Source: Mytilus galloprovincialis
Taxonomy: Eukaryota; Mollusca; Bivalvia; Mytilida; Mytilidae
Direction of reading: 5' to 3'
Length of the DNA stretch: 64,000 nucleotides
NCBI RefSeq assembly: GCF_965363235.1
Contig: NC_134846.1
Location: 77,474,724 to 77,538,723 of the forward strand
In this document: piece after piece, positions 47,803-60,017 of the stretch
Layout: each line of letters opens with the position of its first letter
Numbering within the stretch: position 1 is the first letter of the stretch
Program-made: the position numbers and the translations under genes
The notes under the pieces: generated by a model
The model's database searches: none
Told to the model about the DNA's origin: nothing
Seen by the model: only the letters and a program-made list of their open reading frames with translations

Positions 47803-49629
47803 AGCTCACCTGGCCCGAAGGGCCAAGTGAGCTTATCTCATCACTTGGCGTCCGTCGTCCGTCGTCCGGCGTCGTCCGTCGTCCGGCGTCGTCCGTCGTC
47901 CGTCGTCCGTCGTCGTTAACTTTTACAAAAATCTTCTCCTCTGAAACTACTGGGCCAAATTTAACCAAACTTGGTCACAATAATCATTGGGGTATCTAGT
48001 TTAAAAAATGTGTTCGGTTACCCGGCCAACCAACCAAGATGGCCGCCATGGCTAAAAATAGAACATAGGGGTCAAATGCAGTTTTTGGCTTATAACTCTG
48101 AAACCGAAGCATTTAGAGCAAATCTGACATGGGGTTAAATTGTTTATTAAGTCAAGATCTATCTGCCCTGAAATTTTCAGACGAATCGGACAACCCGCTG
48201 TTGGGTTGCTGCCCCTGAATTGGCAATTTTAAGGAAATTTTGCCGTTATATGGTTATTATCTTGAATATTATTATAGATAGAGATAAACTGTAAACAGCA
48301 ATAATGTTCAGCAAAGTAAGATTTACAAATAAGTCAACATGACCGAAATGGTCAGTTGACCCATATAGGAGTTATTGCCCTTTATAGTCAATTTTTAACC
48401 ATTTTTCGTAAATCTTAGTAATCTTTTACAAAAATCTTCTCCTCTGAAACTACTGGGCCAAATTTATCCAAACTTGGGCACAATTATCTTTGGGGTATCT
48501 AGTTTAAAAAATGTGTCCGGTGACCCGGCCAACCAACCAAGATGGCCGCCACGGCTAAAAATAGAACATAAGGGTAAAATGCAGTTTTTTGCTTATAACT
48601 TAAAAACCAAAGCATTTAGAGCAAATCTGACATTTGGTAAAATTGTTTATTAGGTGAAGATCTATCTACCCTGAAATTTTCAGATGAATCTGACAACCTG
48701 TTGTTGGGTTGCTGCCCCTGAATTAGTAATTTTAAGGAAATTTTGCTGTTTTTGGTTATTATCTTGTATATTATTATAGATAGAGATAAACTGTAAAAAG
48801 CCATTATGTTCAGCAAAGTAAGATTTACAAATAAGTCAACATGACCGAAATGGTCAGTTGACCCCTTTAGGAGTTATTGCCCTTTATAGTCAATTTTTAA
48901 CCATTTTTCGTAAATCTTAGTAATCTTTTACAAAAATCTTCTCCTCTGAAACTACTGGGCCAAATTAATCCAAACTTATCTACAATCATCTTTGGGGTAT
49001 CTAGTTTAAAAAATGTGTTCGATGACCCAGCCATCCAACCAAGATGGCCGCCATGGCTAAAAATAGAACATAGGGGTAAAATGCAGTTTTTGGCTTATAA
49101 CTCAAAAACCAAAGCGTTTAGAGCTAATCTGACATGGGGTTAAATTGTTTATCAGGTCAAGATCTATCTGCCCCGAAATTTTCAGATGAATCGGACAACC
49201 CGTTGTTGGGTTGCTGCCCCTGAATTGGTAATTTTAAGGAAATTTTGCTGTTTTTGGTTATTGTCTTGAATATTATTATAGATAGAGATAAACTGTAAAC
49301 AGCAATAATGTTCAGCAAAGTAAGATTTACAAATAAGTCAACATGACCGAAATGGTCAATTGACCCCCTAAGGAGTTATTGTCCTTTATAGTCAATTTTC
49401 AACAATTTTTATAAAATTTGTAAATTTTTACTAACATTTTCCACTGAAACTACTGGGCCAAGTTCATTATAGATAGAGATAATTGTAAGCAGCAAGGATG
49501 TTCAGTAAAGTAAGATGTACAAACACACCAACATCACCAAAATACAATTTTGTCATGAATCCATCTGCTTCTTTTGTTTAATAGTCACATAGACCAAGGT
49601 GAGCGACACAGGCTCTTTAGAGCCTCTAG
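47803..49629 (+). mobile_element. HINE-like family F1 element B, nested in A
   Basis: Complete: 5' hairpin, GTCCGTCGTCCGGCGTCGTC tract at 47849-47915, three ~503-bp cores (48035, 48538, 49040), AAGGTGAGCGACACAGGCTC, palindrome and CTAG. Flanks TTGCCGTTTTT and TGTTATTATC rejoin into the uninterrupted core sequence seen at 47277-47300. Confidence 0.85.
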
Positions 49630-49797
49630 TTTGTTATTATCTTGAATATTATTATAGATAGAGATAAACTGTATACAGCAATAACGTTCAGCAAAATAAG
49701 ATCTACAAATAAGTTTACATGACCAAAATAGTCAATTGACCCCTTAAGGAGTTATTGCCCTTTATAGTTAATTTTTAACATTTTTCATAAAGGTGTA

Positions 49798-50367
49798 GGT
49801 TCAGTAAGACCCCTTTTTGGCCACAAAATATAGCAGTTTAATTTACAAAATTGTTAAAATGTAAACCTTTAGTTATTTATTGGACAGTAGAATGCTTCTG
49901 CTACATAAATATGGGCTGTTTTTGACAATACAATGCACGTATATCCGGGACTAGCACCATTAAGTCATGCTAAATTCCTGAAATCTTCATAATTCTAGCA
50001 TTTTAGTTAAATTTTAGACGGTTTTCGTGTAAAACGAAAGTGGCCGCATTCGTGTTCATCCTTAATATTGAAATGTAAGTTGTATTTTATGATAATACAT
50101 AACATATATAAAGGTTGAGGATGAACACGGATGCGGCCACTTTCATTTTTACCAAAAACCATCTGAAAAGTGACATTTTTTGGCATATTAGGTAGATTTT
50201 TCATATTTGAGCTTGAATCGGATCGTTTTTAATGACTAAATCTGTTAAAATCTTTCACATAAACTAATTAATTCAAATAAAATAGACACTTGAGTGTTTA
50301 AAAAGTGGTCAAAATCTTTCGTCAGATGAACCTGAAATTTGAGGCCAAAATCGGTCCTTACCGGACC
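49798..50367. mobile_element. TA-flanked MITE (Tc1/mariner-like), 570 bp
   Basis: Imperfect terminal inverted repeats GGTTCAGTAAGACC and GGTCCGGTAAGGACC, with TTTTTGGCC/TTTTGGCC further in; TA on both sides (49796-49797, 50368-50369). A second inverted pair of about 48 bp at 50017-50064 and 50115-50162 (AAAGTGGCCGCAT inside) forms a central hairpin. Confidence 0.65.
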
Positions 50368-50378
50368 TACTCCTTTTT

Positions 50379-51657
50379 AGCTCACCTGGCCGAAAGGCCA
50401 AGTGAGCTTTTCTCATCACTTGGCGTCCGGCGTCCGTCGTCGTCCGTCGTCGTCCTGCGTTAACTTTTACAAAAATCTTCTCCTCTGAAACTACTGGGCC
50501 AAATTAATCCAAACTTGGCCACAATCATCATTGGGGTATCTAGTTTTAAAAATGTGTCCGGTGACCCGGCCAACCAACCAAGATGGCCGCCATGGCTAAA
50601 AATAGAACATAGGGGTAAAATGCAGTTTTTGGCTTATAACACAAAAACCAAAGCATTAAGGGCAAATCTGACAGGGGTAATATTGTTCATCAGGTCAAGA
50701 TCTATCTGCCCTGGAATTTTCAGATGAATCGGACATTTCGTTGTTGGGTTGCTGCCCCTGAAATGGTAATTTTAAGGAAATTTTGCTGTTTTTGGTTATT
50801 ATCTTGAATATTATTATAGATAGAGATAAACTGTAAACAGCAATAATGTTTAGCAAAGTAAGATCTACAAATAAGTCATCATGATCAAAAATGGTCAGTT
50901 GACCACTTTAGGAGTTATTGCCCTTTATAGTCAATTTTTAACCATTTTTCGTAAATCTTAGTTATCTTTTAGAAAAATCTTCTCCTCTGAAACTACTGGG
51001 CCAAATTTAATCAAACTTAGCCATAATAATCATTGGGGTATTTAGTTAAAAAAATGTGTCCGGTAACTCGGCCAACAAACCAAGATGGCCGTCATGGCTA
51101 AAAATAGAACATGGGGGTAAAATGCAGTTTTTGGCTTATAACTCAAAAACCAAAGCATTAAGAGCAAATCTGACAGGAAGTAAAATTGTTGATCAGGTCA
51201 CGATCTATCTGCCCTGGAATTTTCAGATGAATCAGATAATCGGTTGTTAGGGAGCTACCATTTGATTTTTATGGGGGGGGGGGGGGGGGGGCTAGGATGA
51301 AATTTGAAAAAAATAGGCAGGACAGGAGTTTTGAGTAAAAAAAAAAAGGCAGGATGAGACACTTTGCAAAAAAAAAGGCAGGATGACAATTTAGTCAATT
51401 GACCCCCTAAGGAGTTATTGCCCTTTATAGTCAATTTTTAACAATTTTCATAAAATTTGAAGATTTTCAATATCATTTTCCACAGAAAGTACTGTTATAG
51501 ATAGAGATAATTGTAAGCAGCAAGAATGTTTAGTAAAGTAAGATCTATAAACACATCACCATCACCAAAACACAATTTTGTCATGAATCCATCTGTGTCC
51601 ATTGTTTAATATTCACATAGACCAAGGTGAGCGACACAGGCTCTTTAGAGCCTCTAG
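50379..51657 (+). mobile_element. HINE-like family F1 element C, nested in A
   Basis: 5' hairpin with GCTCACCTGGCC/GGCCAAGTGAGC, CGTCCGTCGTCGTCCGTCG tract, two cores, an insertion of unrelated low-complexity DNA with a run of 19 G (51273-51291) and AAAGGCAGGATGA units, then the usual 3' end. Confidence 0.75.
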
Positions 51658-52307
51658 TTGTAAATTTTTAGAGAATATTTTCCACTGTAATTACTGGGCC
51701 AAGTACATTATAGATAGAGATAATTGAAGCAACAAGAATGTTCAGTAAAGTAAGATCTACAAACACATCACTATCACCAAAACACAATTATGTCATGAAT
51801 TTATCCGTGTCCATTGTTTAATATGCACAAGACCAAGGTGAGCGACACAGGCTCTTTAGAGCCTCTAGTTTCTTTATACCCCTCCCAGATTTATTTCTTC
51901 ATGTTTTATGCCTCAAATAGTAAGAAGAAGACAAAATAACACTGTGAAAATTTTTTATTCTTGAATTCTACAGTAAAGTTAGTGATTTGGTCCAGCTGAA
52001 AAGGGTTAAAAATCAGAATGTCAGAAGCTATCAAAAGATTTTTAAGACCCCTTTTACATAAAATTGTCCATATTTTGAGTTAAAACCAATGAAGTTTTCT
52101 ATAATTTGTCCGAAAAGTAGTACAACACACTGTAAAAATATTACCGAGAAAGCGCAGGTGGGATTTTTGTTATTGTCTAAAAGAAATGCACTATGAAATA
52201 ACTGTACTTGGAACAGCACATAAAAAATTATACATGGCAATCCTTTATTTTGAAAACCCTAATATTCTTACACCTCAATAGTCAATAGTTGGAGAGAGGC
52301 ACTTGAT

Positions 52308-52594
52308 AACAAGAATGTGTCCTCAGTACACGAATCACACTCGCACTATCATTTTCCATGTTCAGTGGACCGTGAAATTGGGATAAAAACCCTAATTTGG
52401 CATTAAAATTAGAAAGATCATATCATAGGGAACATGTGTACCAAGTTTGAAGTCGATTGGACTTCAACTTCATCAAAAACTACCTTGACCAAAAACTTTA
52501 ACCTGGAGCGGGACAGACGGACGAACGGACAGACAGACGGACGGACGCACAGACCAGAAAACATAATGCCCCTCTACTATCGTAGGTGGGGCAT
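52308..52594 (-). mobile_element. HINE-like element, family F5
   Basis: Same ends as 2864-3163 and about 90% similar to it; (GACG)n tract at 52513-52548. Confidence 0.75.
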
Positions 52595-52865
52595 AAAAAT
52601 CAAAACATAGCAGCGGTTTTAATTTGCCTATTCAAAAATTTGATTGCTTATTTCATAATTTTACAAGAAAATTTTCCTTTATGGTTCTTCTCATTCAGTA
52701 TCTGGTTTAAATGTATATTAATCCAAAAGAAAACAAAAAAGTTGGAATATATAGATCTTATAATTAGTTGAGCTGACATTCATAAAGGTGTGCCACAGGT
52801 AGCTTTCTAGTCCTGGACTTCTTTTGATTAATGCTTTTATATTAAACCGATAGTGTTTTTTTTAT

Positions 52866-53463
52866 TAAGCATAGCTCATAGTATAACTACGCAACTGACA
52901 ACACATTGTTGTTTTTTTTTTAAGCAGAGCTCATAGTATAACTACGCAACTGACAACACATTATTGTTGTTTTTTTTTATTAAGCAGAGCTCATAGTATA
53001 ACTACGCAACTGACAACACATTATTGTTTTTTTTATTAAGCAGAGCTCATAGTATAACTACGCAGCTGACAACACATTATTGTTTTTTTTATTAAGCAGA
53101 GCTCATAGTATAACTACGCAACTGACAACACATTATTGTTTTTTTTATTAAGCAGAGCTCATAGTATAACTACGCAACTGACAACACATTATTGTTTTTT
53201 TTATTAAGCAGAGCTCATAGTATAACTACGCAACTGACAACACATTATTGTTTTTTTTATTAAGCAGAGCTCATAGTATAACTACGCAGCTGACAACACA
53301 TTATTGTTTTTTTTATTAAGCAGAGCTCATAGTATAACTACGCAACTGACAACACATTATTGTTTTTTTTTATTAAGCAGAGCTCATAGTATAACTACGC
53401 AGCTGACAACACATTATTGTTCTGTTTATTTTATTAAGCAGAGCTCATACTAACTAAGCAGCT
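52866..53463. repeat. 56-bp satellite, eleven units with T-runs
   Basis: Units share AAGCAGAGCTCATAGTATAA and CTACGCAACTGACAACACAT, then ATTATTG and 8-9 T. GAGCTC positions recur at 56-bp steps from 52873 to 53443, with longer T-tracts in three units. A/G variants at one site (GCAACTG/GCAGCTG) alternate without simple order. Confidence 0.93.
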
Positions 53464-54370
53464 GTGTCAAATTCTGGTTAAGAATTGATCAAATACCAAT
53501 ATCCTGATATCTTCAGATAATTATGCTACATATCCCCCAAATTCAATCACAATCGTCCTTTTTGTGGTATTACACCTTCTGGTTCAATTTCATAGATCCA
53601 TTCACTTAAACTGGTCCTGGAAAACATAGCTTTGTCCTAAATGAAAGGTCAGCTATAGTTTTCATTACTTTCCATTCAGAGTTTACATTTTGATGGTGTT
53701 TTTTATAGAATGGGGGGGAAAAAATTGTCCTGGTAAAGTTCACTACACAGGGTAATTTCAGCTAGTGTTTCATCTTTTTCTCACTGGCACTTTTTTTCAT
53801 CTAGTATTTTGTCATTGTCAGATGGGGTGTGTATGTGTATGTAATTTTGAGAGTACTTTTTATAATTGCAATGATAGAAGATAACTAGGATAGTATAAAA
53901 CTGCAAAACTTGGAACAAGATCATCTGATCCTTCCAAACATTACAACTTTTCAATATCACCTCTTATTTCAAATCAATTAACAATGATTAAAGGTGCAGG
54001 GCCATATTATTTGTGAAAATAAAAAATTGACAATACTGCCATATTAAATAGATACAACTGCATACTTAAGCCCATTGACCATAATAAATAATTTGCTTTC
54101 AACTGAAAAACGTGTGAACTATTCAAAAGTGGTCCCATATACTCCAGTCAGAAACAGAAAGCACAAGTTTCACCATCACAACTTTTTTAAGGGGAGACAA
54201 GTCCATAATTTAATGTGAATCAATTTGTTTACTAATGTTCACCTATTTCCAATAAAACACAGTACACCACAAGTTCAAATAAACTTTCCTGGAATTCACA
54301 TCATACTATGTTAATACTGAACTGTTTGTGGACTGCAGTCTTTCAATACATAAGAAACAGATTAGAGACT
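53464..54370. other. Intergenic, no feature seen
   Basis: AT-rich with no ORF or repeat I recognise; it ends at the H3.3 polyadenylation signals. Confidence 0.5.
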
Positions 54371-54373
54371 ACA

Positions 54374-54390
54374 TTTATTCATAATTTATT
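54374..54390 (-). terminator. Two AATAAA signals for H3.3
   Basis: TTTATT on the plus strand at 54374-54379 and 54385-54390, giving a 3' UTR of roughly 300 nt. A polyadenylated message is expected for replacement histone H3.3. I see no replication-dependent histone stem-loop. Confidence 0.6.
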
Positions 54391-54677
54391 ACAACATGAA
54401 TGAGAGATGTCTTTTTGGAACTTTGTACATGAACAGTTAGAATGGAAAGAGTGAGAATATGTCTTTAATGTCTATATTGTTTGTCCAAAAAGTCAACTAA
54501 ATAATGCACACATACAGAAATGAAGAAATAAAAGTTAAAATGTCACACTGTGTCAACAGACAGGCATCATGATTTTCTTATTAAAATATTACTTCAAAAC
54601 TATGATTGTAAAAAATAACTTTAAAAAACATGTCCAATGTCACAATGTTAAAACATATGATATGTTTGAGATGAAGC

Positions 54678-55773
<1,096 letters not shown>

Positions 55774-56463
55774 TTATAACTGAAATTAAATATGTTTTAT
55801 ATTACATGTATTTCATGGCCATGATAGTTAATACTGATGAGTGATGTTTACTATTTATTACAAAATTACAAGTATTTACTTTAACTATCAAGATGCTTCC
55901 TTGTAAAAGATCTTCTCAAAAGTAGGCAGATTTATCTGCTACTCCGATTCCGAAGTACTTACAAAAATACTTATTAATAGCCCGCAAAATATTGCATCAT
56001 TATTTGAAACATTTTGATCATGTGAAGCTATTGTTGCATGGTCATCATGATTTGTTTAGTCTAAAGAAAAGAATTCAATGTACTGGTTCATTCCAGTTGT
56101 AAACAAACAATGGCGGGATATCCCAGTTCTAAAAATAGAACTACGCGGTTCATTGTTTTATTTCATTTAAGTTACAAAGCTTACGTTCTTAGTATTTGTG
56201 TTTCAGACTTAACATTATAGTCAACATAAGTTATAATTTACAAGTCTGAACTCATCTGAAATTTCGTTACAACAAATGACAACCCGGTAACTTTACCCAA
56301 TAGACAATAATAACAAATAAAATGGCGCCCAGAAACACATTTTACATTCATAACGCTTTTTCTTGAAGATGTCTTCAAATAAATAGAGAAATATATAGCT
56401 AGACCACTGCTTTATTTCTTATTCTACTTGTTAAAACAGTCAAAGGTTTTACACTTCTCTTAC

Positions 56464-56503
56464 CTTCGAGGTAGTTTTGCAATTTGCCGCAATTTTTTTC
56501 AAC
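56464..56503 (-). other. Non-coding first exon of H3.3
   Basis: Read on the minus strand the segment ends CTACCTCGAAG|GTAAGAG, a strong donor that fits the acceptor at 55780. The 5' end is estimated from a weak AATATA at 56529-56535. Only the donor is certain. Confidence 0.6.
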
Positions 56504-56528
56504 TAAACAAATTGGGAATACGTAATGA

Positions 56529-56686
56529 AGTATATTGAGTACAACGTCATTGTGAGAACTTTGATATCATTGGATAAGACGGTTTTTAGAGAAGGATATT
56601 CATTGGTCAATAAATATAATATATCATTGGTCAAATTTTATTACTTTCTACATTTTGATTGGATTAAAAGCTTACATTTTCATTGG
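56529..56686 (-). promoter_or_regulatory. H3.3 promoter with five CCAAT boxes and a CRE-like site
   Basis: On the minus strand CCAAT occurs at 56569-56573, 56602-56606, 56626-56630, 56658-56662 and 56682-56686; steps are 33, 24, 32 and 24 bp. A TGACG half-CRE is at 56545-56549. All five are in the same orientation toward the exon at 56464. CCAAT (NF-Y) and CRE sites are usual in vertebrate H3.3 promoters. Confidence 0.7.
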
Positions 56687-56759
56687 GTCAATTTTGTACA
56701 ACTTCAATCCGCTTTAGGATTTAGCAGTTACTTTATTTACAAAAATTGAATTAACCGAT

Positions 56760-57388
56760 TTTTTTCACTCAACATTATACACATACACATACACACCCCT
56801 ATAAATTAATTATGAAATTAAAAAAAAAGAGGCGTAATTAAGCCAGCACCCCCTTCCCTAGTCATCAAACCGCATTTTAAGGATTTATATAAGTTGCAAA
56901 ACTTTTTTCACGGCACAATAATTTGACTTGAAACACGTGTCACGCTTACTAAAAATCGTCAATCCCGTCACGCTTAGACCCCAATGAGACCCACTTGTAC
57001 CTTGGCCTTTTTGATGGGCTTATATCATTTCTATTTTGAAATATTGCGCAAAGTATAATAGAAATCATTTATAAGAGCAACAGTTTATTAGCTAAATGCT
57101 TTCATGCTCAACTTAAATGTCAATTTTAAATCTTGCCCAAGAAGTTTGATTGATCTATTAATATGATACGTCAAAATTTATTCAATAAATGATATGAGAA
57201 ATCCGTACATGTTCGAGTATATGACAGGATACATTTACAACAAAACATTTGCCTTCACAACAGACCACCGGAATTATGGAAAAAGGAGGGGCGCAAAAAC
57301 AAGAAACGAAGTGGAAGAAAGAAGCCATAAAACACATGCAGGCATAAAAGTCTTATATATATATATATAAATATATTATAATATATAG
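56760..57388. other. Intergenic, no feature seen
   Basis: AT-rich; a short AT dinucleotide run at 57352-57384. No coding signal. Confidence 0.5.
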
Positions 57389-57652
57389 AACAAGAATGTG
57401 TCCCCAGTACACGGATGACGCATCTGCACTATCATTTCATATGTTCAGTGGACAGTGAAGATGAAGTAAAAACTATAATTGGGCATTAAAATTAGAAAGA
57501 TCATATCATATAGGGAACATGTGTACTGAGTTTCAAGTTAATTGAACTTCAACTTCATCAAAAACTACCTCGACCACAAAATTTAACCTGAAGCGGGACG
57601 AATGGACGAACGGACGAAACGGACGAACGGACGCACAGACCAGAAAACATAA
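57389..57652 (-). mobile_element. HINE-like element, family F5, 5' end lost
   Basis: 3' end AACAAGAATGTGTCCCCAGT (plus strand reading) and (GACGAACG)n tract present; the 5' hairpin is missing, so truncated. Confidence 0.7.
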
Positions 57653-58017
57653 ATCCACGGTGGCTATTTATATGTATTGACTGACTCTACCTCTAAGACA
57701 TGACGGTTGTTTTTGTAAATTTGCATAAAAAAAAAGACAATAATGATAAAATTAGTTATTTGGACACGTATATATTTTCATATTTGAAATCCGACTATAT
57801 GCTCGGCTAAATTTTTCTCCCAATGTCTGCTCTATTTTTCTTTTCTTGCACTATTCTGACTGTATGCGAGAATGGTAACTATTTTTAACTATGAAGAAAA
57901 AGACTTTATGGCGTAAATTTAACATGTATTAGGCCCCTACATTGTTGAATATGAAAATTGATAATTGATAATTGATTTAGAAAAAAAACTGGTATCAGAA
58001 AAACCGCTCAGTCTTAC

Positions 58018-58075
58018 CTCGTTATCCTGTTGACTCTATATTCAATGAGGACTCTGGCTTTTCCTTTATTTATAG
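58018..58075 (-). promoter_or_regulatory. Candidate promoter with mini first exon
   Basis: On the minus strand CTATAAATAAAGG (58063-58075) is a good TATA box, and about 45 bp on comes GATAACGAG|GTAAGAC, a strong donor at 58017. No coding exon follows before H3.3, so it could be an alternative first exon of H3.3 or chance. Confidence 0.35.
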
Positions 58076-58429
58076 TGGCATTGAAGTGAAAAGCCGGAAT
58101 ACCCTTAGGTCTATCCAATTATATGCCTTTTTAGATTTAATCTTTAAACTGTTTTTCAAAATAAAGGATGACAATTGACGCCTCGAGAATTTTCCAATTG
58201 TTCTATTTATTTTCACGAATAATTATATATACAAGAACTTGTTTGTTTTTTGCCATAATCTGTTTGCTAATTGTACACTTTTCCTGGAAGCCATGCACTG
58301 TCCAATTAATAAAATAGCCAGAAGCAGGCAATACGTTCGAGGAAAATCTTCTATAATGCTAGCACGACTTATGACGTATACTCGAGCCAAGTTTCTAGAT
58401 GCACTTGTCAAGATTACCTCCATGCCAAA

Positions 58430-59070
58430 CGTGTTATTGTCCCTCCCCCCTCATTACATGCAGCCAAAGTCCTTAAACAATATATCTTTCAGTTAGTGTA
58501 AATCACATTATAACATTATATAACCTGATCAGAGGATAAATAAGGTATTGAAATTTCATTTGGGTAGCCCAAATAATAGGCAATCCTACCATGGAAAATC
58601 ATCTTTCATTTGAATTTAAACCATAGTCGAATGCAGAACATGCATGATCTTTCTTTACTCTACTGAATGTCAAATTTACAAAATATTCCTAGAAACAGTA
58701 ACGAAATCTCTTTGAGAATTTACTATCATTTATTCAAGCAGCTGACACGTTTAGAATTTCCTTATTATTTGACGTGTATAGAAAATCCTAGTTTGTCGTA
58801 ATTTGAATTGTCGATTATACATGTGGTTGTTTTGTTGGTGTGTTTCGTTTTTGTTAACTCTATAGTCCGTCGGAAATGAATAACAGTATTTTACACTCCA
58901 AACGATTTAGGCCCGTTATAGATGATAGAGGTTCCGTACTGGAAAGTTATTGTAAATCAATACACGAGACTGGATACATGAACGTTCACATACTTTATTT
59001 TTGCATCCAACATATATACAATCACAGTTCATAAAGCATATTTACAAAACAGTAATCATGGCATCATAAA
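58430..59070. other. Intergenic, no feature seen
   Basis: No supported gene or repeat. A minus-strand AATAAA lies at about 58995-59000. Confidence 0.4.
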
Positions 59071-59732
59071 TTAACCCGCCGCTGCTCGTAGATCGAGAGC
59101 GGGGCGAACCGGTGCGTCACATGGTTCTCTCTATTTTTCTCTTCTTTTTCGTTTAAAAAGTCACCTTTATAAAACATGATCATAGAAACGTTTTTGACCA
59201 AAAAATAGAAAAGGGTACTTATAAACTAAATTACTCATAAGAAATAATGACTTTTGATACCAAACACGACACAAAAAGATGAAAATGCTAAAATTCACAA
59301 TTTCTCGCATTTTTACAACATGACACAGCAATCAAAATTGGGTTTCAAATGTGGATTAAAATATAAAGATTTGTAAGACTACGTACAGTATGTTCTATAC
59401 CTCTCCACTTTCGATATAGATTTTTTTTTTGCACGTGTATTCCTCTAGCTCAGTTTAACTCAAAGATAGCTGGAAGAATTAGACCAACAATAATTTTCAA
59501 AAAAAAAAAAGGATAATAGAAACCTTGATTATATAGAAAGGACAAATAATATGTATATAGTTTTAAACAAAAGCAAGACAAAAACACCTTTATATAGTCA
59601 AACAAAACATTCTCTCAAACTGGCATCACCACAAGATGCTTGAACTTTATTTTTATATATTTTTTTTATGTTAGGTGAAAGTGTTTTTCAACAAAACGTT
59701 GGCATTTCGATATGTTAGAACCAACTTTTGTT

Positions 59733-60017
59733 CTACTGTCGCCGACTTGTTTCTTTGTTCGTTTGAGACAGACTTTCACACAGGGATGTCTACTGTCGCC
59801 GACTTGTTTCTTTGTTCGCTTGAGACAGACTTTCACACAGGGATGTCTACTGTCGCCGACTTGTTTCTTTGTTCGTTTGAGACAGACTTTCACACAGGGA
59901 TGTCTACTGTCGCCGACTTGTTTCTTTGTTCGTTTGAGACAGACTTTCACACAGGGATGTCTACTGTCGCCGACTTGTTTCTTTGTTCGTTTGAGACAGA
60001 CTTTCATACAAGGATGT
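59733..60017. repeat. 57-bp minisatellite, five copies, open in several frames
   Basis: Units start at 59733, 59790, 59847, 59904 and 59961 (CTACTGTCGCCGACTTGTTT). Because 57 is 19 codons and the unit lacks stops in several frames, long ORFs appear on both strands (minus: repeats of RHPCVKVCLKRTKKQVGDS). The first four copies differ at one base; the fifth has two changes. I do not take the ORFs as genes. Confidence 0.95.

Larger units (their letters stand above)
46386..51868 (+). mobile_element. HINE-like family F1 element A, host of elements B, X and C
   Basis: 5' hairpin GCTCACCTGGCCC/GGGCCAAGTGAGC at 46387-46415 and CTAG end at 51865-51868. Core modules of about 500 bp recur (CCAAGATGGCCGCCATGGC near 46574, 47076 and, diverged, 47587). 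Interrupted by B (47803-49629), X (49798-50367) and C (50379-51657). Confidence 0.75.
46310..52290. repeat. Interspersed repeat R split by the nested element stack
   Basis: 46310-46385 and 51869-52290 join to match 13290-13785. The 5.5 kb between them is the F1 element A with three insertions inside it. Confidence 0.65.

Noticed and set aside
46509-51250. Repeated ORFs such as MATIIIGVSSFKNVSGDPAN
   Set aside because: They recur in each core module of family F1 elements at the same place and have no catalytic motif; they are read-through of a non-coding repeat.
58223-58496. 66-aa minus ORF with a hydrophobic LLLAILLIG stretch and 85-aa plus ORF
   Set aside because: The minus ORF could pass for a secreted peptide, but there is no upstream promoter, cleavage motif or homology I can point to, and the two overlap.
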